Shown here: positions 26,291 through 34,064 of the stretch, one piece after another
How positions within the stretch are numbered: position 1 is the first letter of the stretch
How the letters are laid out: each line of letters starts with the position of its first letter
Assembly (NCBI RefSeq): GCF_025628885.1
Contig: NZ_JAOTIF010000029.1
Location: 16,800-80,799 of the forward strand
DNA: 64,000 nt
DNA from: Paraflavisolibacter caeni
GTDB lineage: Bacteria > Bacteroidota > Bacteroidia > Chitinophagales > Chitinophagaceae
Reading direction: 5' to 3'
Position numbers and translations under genes: made by a program
Notes under the pieces: generated by a model
Seen by the model: the letters and a program-made list of their open reading frames with translations, nothing else
What the model was told of the DNA's origin: nothing
Databases searched by the model: none

Positions 26291-27337
26291 TTAAATTGTT
26301 AGAGTAACATCTCCCCCAACAGGATAACCTACACAGGTCAGAGTCATTCCCTTATTCAAGTCATTATCTGTAAGTACTTCATTATACGACATCCATACGG
26401 TACCTTCCTTGCATTTTGCTAAGCAGTTCCCACATCTGCCAACTTCACAACTATAAGGCAATAAAATACCTTCCCTTTTAGCTGCACTTAAAATAGTCTG
26501 GGGATATTGCACCGGATAATGATAAGTTTTACCGCTAAAATGTATAGTTACAAAATGTTGTTCTTTGTCAGGAGGCTCCGCCGTTGGTGTCGCCTTCTGA
26601 TACACAAGAAAATGTTCTTTCTTAATATTTATAGAAGGCACTCTTTCTCTTTGTAAGGTAAAAATGATCATGCGCATATAACTTTCGGGGCCACATACAT
26701 AAAACAGGATGTTCTCTTTATCTGAAATCGAAAAGCTTTGCACTAACTGCATCAGGAGCTCTGGATAAAGCCTTGCTTTTTGTAAGTTTCTGGAATTGCT
26801 GTATAAAAACTCTACATGAAATTGTTGAGCAAATCTTTCTGCAATCTGTATAATTTCCTTTTTATAGATTGTTTGCTCAGGAGATGGATTACTGTAAATT
26901 AAGGTAAGCTTGATAGCTGGAAATAGAAATAATGCAGATTTAATTAATGAAAAAATGGGGGTGATACCACTTCCCGCTGCAAAAAAAAATATTTGTTTAA
27001 AAGGTTGAATTTCGTCAGGCAAGGTAAACAGTCCTCCCGCACCGGTCGTAATAACCTGGTCGCCAATTTGAGCATGATCAACCAATTTCCTTGAGAAATA
27101 CCCATTTTCCATTCTCTTTACACCTACTCCTAAAGGCTCGTTCCACTCTGGGGAAGAAATAATTGAATAAGAACGCCTCACTTCCTCACCATATACAAAA
27201 TCAACAAAAGTCAAATATTGACCTGCTTTATAGGAAATCGGTGAACTTTCTTCAAAAATAAGATCCTTAAAATCTCTCCTCTCCTGCCGAATTTCTTTAA
27301 TAATCAGCTTTTTATATAAATCTGATGGGATTTCCAT
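26291..27337 (-). CDS. PaaE-like ferredoxin-NAD(P)H reductase with C-terminal 2Fe-2S domain
   Basis: A 348-residue electron-transfer protein: FAD domain (RRSYSIISSP near 55 and a GxGGLFTLPD loop), NAD(P) domain (FFAAGSGITPIFSLI and YVCGPESYM), and a plant-type 2Fe-2S ferredoxin domain in the last 85 residues with cluster cysteines in SCEVGRCGNCLAKC and LTCVGYP. The FAD-NAD-ferredoxin order is that of PaaE/HmpX-type reductases, which feed electrons to oxygenases or desaturases. No oxygenase is adjacent, so the partner is unknown. First gene of a probable pair with GH16. Confidence 0.88.
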   Translation of the reverse strand: MEIPSDLYKKLIIKEIRQERRDFKDLIFEESSPISYKAGQYLTFVDFVYGEEVRRSYSIISSPEWNEPLGVGVKRMENGYFSRKLVDHAQIGDQVITTGAGGLFTLPDEIQPFKQIFFFAAGSGITPIFSLIKSALFLFPAIKLTLIYSNPSPEQTIYKKEIIQIAERFAQQFHVEFLYSNSRNLQKARLYPELLMQLVQSFSISDKENILFYVCGPESYMRMIIFTLQRERVPSINIKKEHFLVYQKATPTAEPPDKEQHFVTIHFSGKTYHYPVQYPQTILSAAKREGILLPYSCEVGRCGNCLAKCKEGTVWMSYNEVLTDNDLNKGMTLTCVGYPVGGDVTLTI

Positions 27338-27534
27338 GAATATTCAAGTTGCATAATTGATTCCAAAAACATGCCGCATGGTTACTTCTTGCTCAATGAA
27401 AAAGTAGCTTGGTAGCATTGTAAGGAAAATCTAACAACATTCCAACACTACCACATCCTTTTTCACAAATTTCTATGAGCGGTAACTATTATTTTTACAT
27501 CCTTACCATCTTTGTAAGTATTAAATAATTAAAA

Positions 27535-29217
27535 ATGATATTTCAAACGAAAAAGTCTGTATTAGCATCCTTAGCTATTGGTTTTTGGTTGGCTTCATCA
27601 GCTCAGACATCAGTGAATGAAGTACCAAAAGGTTGGCACTTGAAAGATTTGAACAGCGATGGCTTATACGGCATTAGCCTTGATAAAGCTTACGATTTCC
27701 TTAAAAATAAAAAAAGCAATACTGTTATTGTAGCAGTTATTGACTCTGGTATAGATACTTTGCACGAAGATTTGAAACCTGTTTTATGGACCAATCCAAA
27801 AGAAATTCCTGGCAATGGCAAGGATGATGACAAGAACGGTTATGTGGATGATGTTCATGGCTGGAATTTTATAGGCGGTAAAGATGGTCGCAATGTGAAA
27901 GAAGATTCATATGAAGCGGCCCGTGTTTACCACAAGTTCAAAGCTAAATTTGAAAACGTTTCTGATACGGCTTCTTTAAGCAAGGAAGACCTTTACACCT
28001 ATAAAATGTGGAAAAAAGCTGAAAAGCAAGTTACCGGAGGTGGCAAAGAAAGTGGATTGGAACTCCTGATCTTGAAAAGAACTTTTCAGGCTGCTGTTAA
28101 GAATGATACCATTCTTCAAAAGGCCATCGGAAAACCAACTTACTCAGGAAGAGACCTGGAGGCCTTCACCCCAACCACTGATGAGCAAAAAAAGGCAAAA
28201 ACATCCTTGCTCATTTTCTTTACTTCCAATAATGTTATGGATATGACCAATACGGCATTAATGGATGATTTTAAAAACTACCTCGACAGTGAAGAAAAAA
28301 AGGCCGAAGCTGCCGATAAGGCTCCAAAAGATTATAGGGGCGAAATCGTAAAAGACAATTACGACGATTTCAATGACCGCTATTATGGCAATAACGATGT
28401 AATGGCAAATACTCCATTCCATGGTACCCACGTATCCGGAATCATCGCTGCTGCTCGCAACAATGGAAAAGGAATCGATGGCATTGCTAATAATGTAAAA
28501 ATTATGGCTGTTCGTGCGGTCCCTGATGGTGATGAGCATGACAAGGATGTTGCACTCGCAATCCGTTATGCAGTCGACAATGGTGCAAAAGTGATCAACA
28601 TGAGCTTTGGTAAAGGCTTTTCTCCCGAAAAACAATGGGTAGATGATGCTGTTAAATACGCAGCCAGCAAAGGCGTATTATTGGTACATGCTGCTGGCAA
28701 TGACGCTGCAAATGTTGATTCAGTAGAAAACTATCCCAATCCTCTTTTTAAAGATGAGTCTGGAAAGGCAGCAAACTGGATTACTGTTGGCGCAAGTGGC
28801 GACCCAAAAGCAGGTGGCTTAGTGGCAAGTTTTTCCAACTATGGTAAAAAAGAAGTGGATGTGTTCGCCCCAGGCGTGAAAATCTATTCTTCAATTCCTG
28901 GCGGCAATACTTATGGTGATGCTCAGGGAACCAGTATGGCATCTCCGGTAGTGGCTGGTGTGGCAGCATTGATCCTTTCGTATTATCCTAATTTGACACC
29001 TCAGCAGGTGAAATCTGTAATTGAAAACAGTGCAGTAAAGACTGACTTGAAAGTTGTAAGTCCTGGTTCCGACGAATCTGTTTCTTTGTCAGATCTCAGT
29101 GTAACAGGTGGTATCCTTAATGCCTTTGAAGCCGTGAAATTGGCCGATAGCATCTCTTCAGGTAAATCACAACCTGCTAAAGCCAATCAGCCAAAAGCAC
29201 AAAAAGCAATGAAATAA
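27535..29217 (+). CDS. S8 family (subtilisin-like) serine peptidase
   Basis: A 560-residue secreted protease with a signal peptide (ending SSAQ, about residue 24). The catalytic triad is D70 (VAVIDSGID), H296 (HGTHVSG) and S467 (GTSMASPVVAG). About 225 residues lie between Asp and His, against roughly 30-40 in classical subtilisins; this part (about 115-280) is rich in Lys, Asp and Glu and looks helical, with no recognised domain. The C-terminus is a low-complexity Lys/Ala/Gln tail (about 545-560) and there is no Por-type sorting domain. Monocistronic and followed by a long hairpin. Confidence 0.9.
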   Translation: MIFQTKKSVLASLAIGFWLASSAQTSVNEVPKGWHLKDLNSDGLYGISLDKAYDFLKNKKSNTVIVAVIDSGIDTLHEDLKPVLWTNPKEIPGNGKDDDKNGYVDDVHGWNFIGGKDGRNVKEDSYEAARVYHKFKAKFENVSDTASLSKEDLYTYKMWKKAEKQVTGGGKESGLELLILKRTFQAAVKNDTILQKAIGKPTYSGRDLEAFTPTTDEQKKAKTSLLIFFTSNNVMDMTNTALMDDFKNYLDSEEKKAEAADKAPKDYRGEIVKDNYDDFNDRYYGNNDVMANTPFHGTHVSGIIAAARNNGKGIDGIANNVKIMAVRAVPDGDEHDKDVALAIRYAVDNGAKVINMSFGKGFSPEKQWVDDAVKYAASKGVLLVHAAGNDAANVDSVENYPNPLFKDESGKAANWITVGASGDPKAGGLVASFSNYGKKEVDVFAPGVKIYSSIPGGNTYGDAQGTSMASPVVAGVAALILSYYPNLTPQQVKSVIENSAVKTDLKVVSPGSDESVSLSDLSVTGGILNAFEAVKLADSISSGKSQPAKANQPKAQKAMK

Positions 29218-29283
29218 AAAATAAACAGTAACGTTTGTTCTTCATATATTCCCAAAGACAAACGTTTACAACTGAACTTTTAT

Positions 29284-29350
29284 AACAGGTTTTAAAAGTT
29301 GCTACAACTAAGTATTATCAACTTAGCGCTGTCAACTTTTAAAACCTGTT
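29284..29350. terminator. nested long hairpin after the S8 peptidase
   Basis: Outer arms 29284-29301 and 29333-29350 pair perfectly over 18 bp (AACAGGTTTTAAAAGTTG and its complement). Inside lies a second 6-bp stem (CTAAGT 29308-29313 with ACTTAG 29321-29326), leaving a symmetric 6/6 internal loop. The right arm runs into nine T. This reads as an intrinsic terminator for the peptidase, though the stem is longer than usual. Confidence 0.7.
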
Positions 29351-29403
29351 TTTTTTTATGATCAATCATAGGTTTTATATTTTCGTCTTCTCAATGAAAC
29401 CAT

Positions 29404-29913
29404 ATGGCACAAATAAACCTCCAAAAAGTACCTGCTTCTTACCACACATACGTACAACTAGTAACAGAAGACAACCTTCAAACAGCCTTTAAGAATTATT
29501 CACAGGAAATCATCTCCCTCTTAAAAGGAATTCCTGCTGAAAAATGGGATTATAGATACGCCGAAGGAAAATGGAGCATCAAAGAACTGATTCAGCATGT
29601 TATAGATGCAGAACGCATCTTTTGCTATAGGGCCTTAACCTTTGCCCGAAAAGATGAAAAGGTGTTACCCGGATTTGATGAAAACCATTATGCTGAAGTT
29701 TCCAAAGCGGATCGCAGAACTCCTCAGGATTTGATAGAAGAGCTGGAAGCTGTACAAAATTCTTCAGCTAGGCTATTTGCAAGTTTTGATGAAGAACAGT
29801 TACAGGCCGAAGGGTCTGCAAATAACAAAAATATTTATGTAGAAGGAATCGGTTTTGTAATCATCGGCCATTGTCGTCATCATAAAAAAGTTCTTTTAGA
29901 AAGATATTTATAA
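29404..29913 (+). CDS. DinB family protein
   Basis: A 169-residue four-helix-bundle protein of the DinB/YfiT superfamily (putative metal-dependent thiol transferases). Typical parts: EKWDYRYAEGKWSIKELIQHVIDAERIFCYRAL (about 43-75), which carries the first metal histidine in QHVIDAER, and the C-terminal IGHCRHHKKVLLERYL with the histidine pair H-x-x-HH. In bacillithiol producers some DinB-type proteins act as bacillithiol S-transferases (BstA); that is a possibility here since bshB1 is present. Start ATG 29404. Confidence 0.85.
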   Translation: MAQINLQKVPASYHTYVQLVTEDNLQTAFKNYSQEIISLLKGIPAEKWDYRYAEGKWSIKELIQHVIDAERIFCYRALTFARKDEKVLPGFDENHYAEVSKADRRTPQDLIEELEAVQNSSARLFASFDEEQLQAEGSANNKNIYVEGIGFVIIGHCRHHKKVLLERYL

Positions 29914-29931
29914 TACACCATCTCAAACAAA

Positions 29932-29969
29932 AAAGGGGGCTGTCTCACAAGTTTGAGACAGCCCCCTTT
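29932..29969. terminator. bidirectional terminator between dinB-like gene and ctp
   Basis: A 16-bp perfect stem (arms 29932-29947 and 29954-29969, GGGGGCTGTCTCA core) with a 6-nt loop. Short A and T tracts flank it on either side. It separates two convergent genes and can serve both. Confidence 0.85.
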
Positions 29970-29992
29970 ACTATAATTAAAAAGGCACTTAT

Positions 29993-32140
29993 CTAGAATG
30001 CCTTCATTCCTTCTTGTTTTTTCACCCCACCTGTTTTTGCCAGGTTCTGCTGAGTAGTAATATCTCCTATTACCTTCATGGCCTGATCCAGGTAAATATC
30101 CTTGCTTAGATTCTTTAACCACTGATTATAGCGTTCGCTTCTGTCTTTATCAGCAGTGAAACGCTCCTTATCTTCAGGAAGGTAAGAAACATTCATTTCA
30201 TCCTTTAATTTAAGAAGTGTATCCAATTGTTGTACAGTTGTCTTCAGGCTTTGCTGTTCCTTACGGAACTTATCAATATTCAATGGATATTCTTTGTCAT
30301 TTTGTTTAGCCAGCCATTCAGTGCTTGATTTGATCTTTTTAAAGGTTTCATTATTAGACAACCTGTTATTGCTCAGGTTTTTAATAGCCTGCAAATCGTA
30401 ACCAGCATTCCATGACTTATAAGAAGCCTTGTTCACTTCATCCCATGGCAAAGCATTAGTATTATCTTTCTCACGGAAACGTAAATATTCAAACTGATCA
30501 GGAATTACAATATCCGGAATAACTCCTTTCAATTGCGTAGACCCTCCATTGATACGGTAAAATTTCTGAAGTGTCAACTTCAGGCTACCTAATTCAGAAT
30601 TGGTAGCCATAAAATTATCTGGATCCAACCCAATTGAACGCTGAACAGTTCCTTTACCATAAGTGCTGGTACTGCCAATGATAACACCCCTGCCATAATC
30701 CTGGATTGCTGCAGCAAAGATTTCTGATGCAGAAGCACTGAATTCATTCACCATAACAGCTAATGGACCATCATACAATACTGATCCATCTTTGTCACGC
30801 ATCACAGTAGGCTTGTTTTCGCGGTCTTTTACCTGTACAATTGGACCATCTTCAATGAACAGCCCTGCCATTTGCACTACATCATACAATGAGCCGCCAC
30901 CATTATTCCTGAGGTCAATGACAATACCATCAACCTTGGCATTCTTCAGTTTTATAACTTCTTTAGCAACATCTACTGCGCTCCTGCTGCCATTAGGATC
31001 ATTAAAGTTGGCATAAAACTCAGGTAAGAAAATATATCCAATTTTGGAAGTTCCTTGTTGCACAACTGCACTACGGGCAAAAGTCTCGTCCTGAACAATC
31101 TTTTCGCGGATCAGGGTTACTGTTTTTAAAGTGCCATCATTCTTTTTTAATGACAACCGCACTTCACTGCCTTTCTTTCCACGAATCAGTTTTACCGCAT
31201 CTTCAACCACATACCCTGTCAATTCAACCGGAGGTTCATTGCCCTGTGCAACTTTCATGATAACATCTCCTACTTCAATTTGTCCTGACTTCCATGCCGG
31301 ACTTCCTGTAAGTAAGCTGTTAATCTTAATATTGCCGTCATCATATTGTAGAGAAGCACCAATTCCATAAAATTCTCCACTCAACTGCTCATCAAAATAC
31401 CTTTTATCAGCCGGAGGGAAGAACTCTGTATATGGATCCATCATTTGTGTGATAGTGTTCACATACAGGGCGAACTTGTCATCATCATTGAATTTATAGC
31501 GATAGCGCTCAAAAGTTCGGTCCATGATCTTAGTAACCTTACTTCTTGCTTCTTTCTCAAGATCTGCGTCTGTCTTTACAGCAAAACTATCCTTACCCTT
31601 ATTTTTTGCCCTTAGATCTTGCAATTCAACATAGCGTTCAAGCGCCATATATTTTAATCGCTTACGCCAGGAATCATAACGCTGCTTATCATTAGCTGGA
31701 AATTCAATCTTTTTAGAATCTGTGACAATATATTCATCAACTGTAAAGTCAAAGGGTTTAGAAAGAATTTCCTTGTAAATTTTGGCAGCTTCTTCTATTC
31801 GTTGGTTAAACAGCTTCCCGGCTTCAATAAAAAATTCAACGGGTGCCCCCTTTATCTCATCATCAATCCTCGTTTCATGCCTCTTCAGGATTTGAATATC
31901 CTGTTGCATTAAAATATTTTTCTCTGGATCAAGTTCTTCCAGGTACTTTTTAAAAACTTCTTTGGAAAAATTATCGTTGATATCCTTTGGACTAAAATGG
32001 CCCTGCGTCAGCATTTCTCCAACATTGCGCAAAATTCTTTCATACTTAGATGGGGGATCTTTTTTGTCCTTACCCATAGAACTAAAGGTCAGAAATATTC
32101 CGGCAGCAAGCATTAGCAGCAATAAGGGGAGTCTCTTCAT
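29993..32140 (-). CDS. carboxy-terminal processing (tail-specific) S41 peptidase, Prc type
   Basis: A 715-residue periplasmic protease. It has an N-terminal signal/anchor (LLLLMLAAGIFLTFSS), a tail-specific-protease N-domain to about 220, a PDZ domain (GEFYGIGASLQYDDG and SPAWKSGQIEVGDVIMKV, about 235-330), and the S41 catalytic core. The Ser/Lys dyad is S472 (FSASASEIF) and K496 (YGKGTVQ). A Lys-rich C-terminal DUF3340-like region follows. I start at ATG 32140: an in-frame upstream start at 32179 would fall inside a TAnnTTTG promoter box (32177-32184). Prc enzymes degrade tagged or misfolded envelope proteins and process lipoproteins or cell-wall hydrolases. Confidence 0.93.
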   Translation of the reverse strand: MKRLPLLLLMLAAGIFLTFSSMGKDKKDPPSKYERILRNVGEMLTQGHFSPKDINDNFSKEVFKKYLEELDPEKNILMQQDIQILKRHETRIDDEIKGAPVEFFIEAGKLFNQRIEEAAKIYKEILSKPFDFTVDEYIVTDSKKIEFPANDKQRYDSWRKRLKYMALERYVELQDLRAKNKGKDSFAVKTDADLEKEARSKVTKIMDRTFERYRYKFNDDDKFALYVNTITQMMDPYTEFFPPADKRYFDEQLSGEFYGIGASLQYDDGNIKINSLLTGSPAWKSGQIEVGDVIMKVAQGNEPPVELTGYVVEDAVKLIRGKKGSEVRLSLKKNDGTLKTVTLIREKIVQDETFARSAVVQQGTSKIGYIFLPEFYANFNDPNGSRSAVDVAKEVIKLKNAKVDGIVIDLRNNGGGSLYDVVQMAGLFIEDGPIVQVKDRENKPTVMRDKDGSVLYDGPLAVMVNEFSASASEIFAAAIQDYGRGVIIGSTSTYGKGTVQRSIGLDPDNFMATNSELGSLKLTLQKFYRINGGSTQLKGVIPDIVIPDQFEYLRFREKDNTNALPWDEVNKASYKSWNAGYDLQAIKNLSNNRLSNNETFKKIKSSTEWLAKQNDKEYPLNIDKFRKEQQSLKTTVQQLDTLLKLKDEMNVSYLPEDKERFTADKDRSERYNQWLKNLSKDIYLDQAMKVIGDITTQQNLAKTGGVKKQEGMKAF

Positions 32141-32176
32141 ACTAAATAAATATTTGATTGCCTGAGGCATACATAT

Positions 32177-32184
32177 CAAATTTA
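32177..32184 (-). promoter_or_regulatory. candidate -7 promoter box for the Prc-type protease
   Basis: TAAATTTG on the minus strand matches the Bacteroidota -7 consensus TAnnTTTG exactly and stands 36 bp before ATG 32140. No clear -33 TTTG was seen. Confidence 0.45.
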
Positions 32185-32899
32185 AGGAGAAAAAAAAGGT
32201 TTAAAAATAAGTAATGGCTGTTTAACAAACGTTTTTGATGAACGGTTGGTCGAAAATTTTACCATTTAATGATTAAACATGTTTATAGTTTTTGTTTTTT
32301 ATTAAAAACATAGATTTTCTCTTAACGATTTTTCACAAAACCAAATCTCCATCAAATCAAAGGGAAGGATAATTTAATAATTGGGTTGGAAGTTAACTTG
32401 TATATTATATGGATTATCAAACGTTATACCTAAAACAAAGCAAATCGAAGGAAAATTCCTAATTAAGTTCTGCACCTTGCCAAAGATTCTAAAAATTAAC
32501 AAAATACGTTCCCTCGAATGCTTTATTGAAATTTCAAACCAATTAGATAAATCACAGAAAGCTACAAACGACAATCTGGAAATTTCCTTTCTACCGCCAC
32601 GCATATCCAATTTCCTGAACGTTTAACCCATATTTATTTTTTATAATAAATATTCCATATTTTGTCCACCCTCCTTTAACTACTTATGACTGGCCCTTCC
32701 TGGCGCTCGAAAGTCCGGATTAAAACGAATAACCCAATATCATCATTAATAACCCTTCACCTCCAACCCAATCTTTCCGGTTGTCTGATCGCATTAATTA
32801 TCACCACAAATATTGCGATTCGTTACTTATCACTAATTCCCAGTTTAATTTTTACAGGTTAGCTGCTGCAAGTTACAGTTTCCACCTCCGATTTATAGA

Positions 32900-33097
32900 G
32901 AACTTACTGCATAGTAACTCCATATGTACTCCCTGTCTACTCCTTACCAACTCCGTACTTAAGCCGTACATCAGCCGTATCTAAGCCGAGGCTACTTCGA
33001 TCATCCTTCGACTATCCTTCGACTATCCTTCGACTATCCTTCGACTATCCTTCGACCATCTTTCGACTATGCTTCGATCTAAATGCAGCAAATGCTC
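32900..33097. repeat. 11-bp tandem repeat array A (about 18 units)
   Basis: Eighteen consecutive 11-mers keep strict register. Left units end in ACTCC (for example ATATGTACTCC), middle ones in AAGCC or CAGCC (GTACTTAAGCC), right ones in CTTC. Four perfect copies of GACTATCCTTC occupy 33010-33053, with GACCATCTTTC and GACTATGCTTC next to them. The gradual change of unit type along the array suggests stepwise expansion and drift. The 11-bp period is close to one DNA turn. Confidence 0.85.
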
Positions 33098-33316
33098 ATA
33101 AATAAGGGGAAAACAACCTGAAGGCAGAACGCCCTAAAAAGCCCTGAACGGAGTCAAGGGAACTGGGTCTAAAGGTACAAAATCAACCCCCACTTTCAAA
33201 GTTTTGCCCCCCTCACTTTACCTTACTCCCATTCCTCATTCAAACTTGTCCGCCACTGACGGATTCAATTCATTCGTTATTCTTTTCTCTCATACACGCT
33301 AAAGCTACCTCCTGTA

Positions 33317-33371
33317 TAGATACTCCCAGGATACTCCCTATCAAAGCCCACCCAAAGCCCAGGATAAAGCG
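33317..33371. repeat. 11-bp repeat array B (5 units)
   Basis: Units: TAGATACTCCC, AGGATACTCCC, TATCAAAGCCC, ACCCAAAGCCC, AGGATAAAGCG. The same succession from ACTCC to AAGCC seen in array A recurs. The array abuts the element GAAAATGGTAAATTTCC at 33373-33389. Confidence 0.65.
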
Positions 33372-33462
33372 TGAAAATGGTAAATTTCCCCTTTGTTCCC
33401 ATCCCCTGATCTCCTAAATCCACATTCAGTCAATTCTTCCTTTGTTGCTGAAGCATACCCGA

Positions 33463-33520
33463 GTATAGATGAAGCATAGATGGTGTATGGATAGTGTATG
33501 AGGAGTGTATGAAAATGGTA
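33463..33520. repeat. 11-bp repeat array C (inverted relative to A)
   Basis: The tetranucleotide G(T/C)AT recurs at 33463, 33474, 33485, 33496 and 33507, exactly 11 bp apart, and a partial GTA continues the register at 33518. On the complementary strand the units read ATACACTCCTC, ATACACTATCC, ATACACCATCT and ATGCTTCATCT, close to array A units. It abuts GAAAATGGTATTTTTC (33511-33526). Confidence 0.65.
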
Positions 33521-33733
33521 TTTTTCAATCCCAGTTCTCTTACCACCAGTTTTAATCCTATCTACCGGATTCCCAGTTTCCAGCATCTCTAGCATCTCAA
33601 TGCACTACTTTTCTATATAATATTTAGTTTCCAAAGGCTGCACTCCGTATCAGAAACAGCCAAACCTGTGAGAATAAATTCAAGAATAGAGACTTTCCTT
33701 TAGTGCCTTCTTTTCAAAAATTTGAATTACGTG

Positions 33734-33823
33734 ATGAAAAAATCTTCTTTAGTATTTCTTTTTTTATTCCTACTTCCCTATTTTTGCATCCCAATAAACG
33801 GTGATTGTAGCTCAGCTGGTTAG
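33734..33823 (+). pseudogene. signal-peptide-like fragment running into tRNA-His
   Basis: ATG 33734 opens 29 codons: two lysines, two serines, a strongly hydrophobic stretch (LVFLFLFLLPYFC) and then codons read from the first 24 bases of the tRNA gene before TAG. It has the look of a Sec or lipoprotein signal peptide whose mature part is missing. It may be a gene truncated at the tRNA, or a chance T-rich frame. Confidence 0.25.
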
Positions 33824-33874
33824 AGCATCAGATTGTGGTTCTGAGGGTCGCCGGTTCGAACCCGGTCAGTCACC
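33800..33874 (+). tRNA. tRNA-His (GTG)
   Basis: A complete cloverleaf: acceptor GTGATTG (33801-33807) pairs with CAGTCAC (33867-33873), D-arm GCTC..GAGC, anticodon loop TTGTGGT between TCAGA and TCTGA giving anticodon GTG, and T-arm CCGGTTCGAACCCGG. The extra 5' G at 33800 opposite C73 (33874) is the G-1 identity element of tRNA-His. CCA is not encoded, so it is added after transcription. Confidence 0.97.
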
Positions 33875-33875
33875 C

Positions 33876-33903
33876 AAAAGCCCCGATGTATTTCGGGGCT
33901 TTT
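33876..33903 (+). terminator. terminator of tRNA-His
   Basis: An 11-bp perfect stem (AAAAGCCCCGA 33876-33886 with its complement 33893-33903), a 6-nt loop and a following T-rich tract, directly after the tRNA 3' end. Confidence 0.85.
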
Positions 33904-34064
33904 AATTTTTACCAACTACATATACTCTCTTCAAGCCATGTTATTAATGGTTAAATAAGGTTAATTACAAACAGCATCACTTATTAAGAAAGTAACTTGC
34001 CTCGTTTAAACTTTTTAAGTAGATAATAAGCTCCAGAACCTTAGGTTATTAAAAATTGAAGTAG

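Larger units (their letters stand above)
32185..33733. other. 1.5-kb gene-free region
   Basis: No convincing gene on either strand. Frames of 60-85 codons exist but their products are low-complexity and some come straight from the repeats. The left part (to about 32,880) is AT-rich without recognisable structure. The right part contains three 11-bp-period arrays (32900-33097, 33317-33371, 33463-33520) and two copies of a GAAAATGGTA element (33373 and 33511). At its end it runs into a signal-peptide-like frame and the tRNA-His gene. Confidence 0.7.

Noticed and set aside
32374..32626. Overlapping frames of about 80 codons on both strands in the gene-free region
   Set aside because: Low-complexity AT-rich products covering the same DNA on opposite strands, with no family resemblance or promoter.
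32996..33081. A possible CRISPR array
   Set aside because: Units are 11 bp, contiguous, without spacers, and no cas genes are present.
33341..33595. An 84-codon minus-strand frame whose product contains two YHFH segments
   Set aside because: It is created by the 11-bp arrays and the two GAAAATGGTA elements (read backwards as Tyr-His-Phe). No start context or family; repeat-derived, not a gene.
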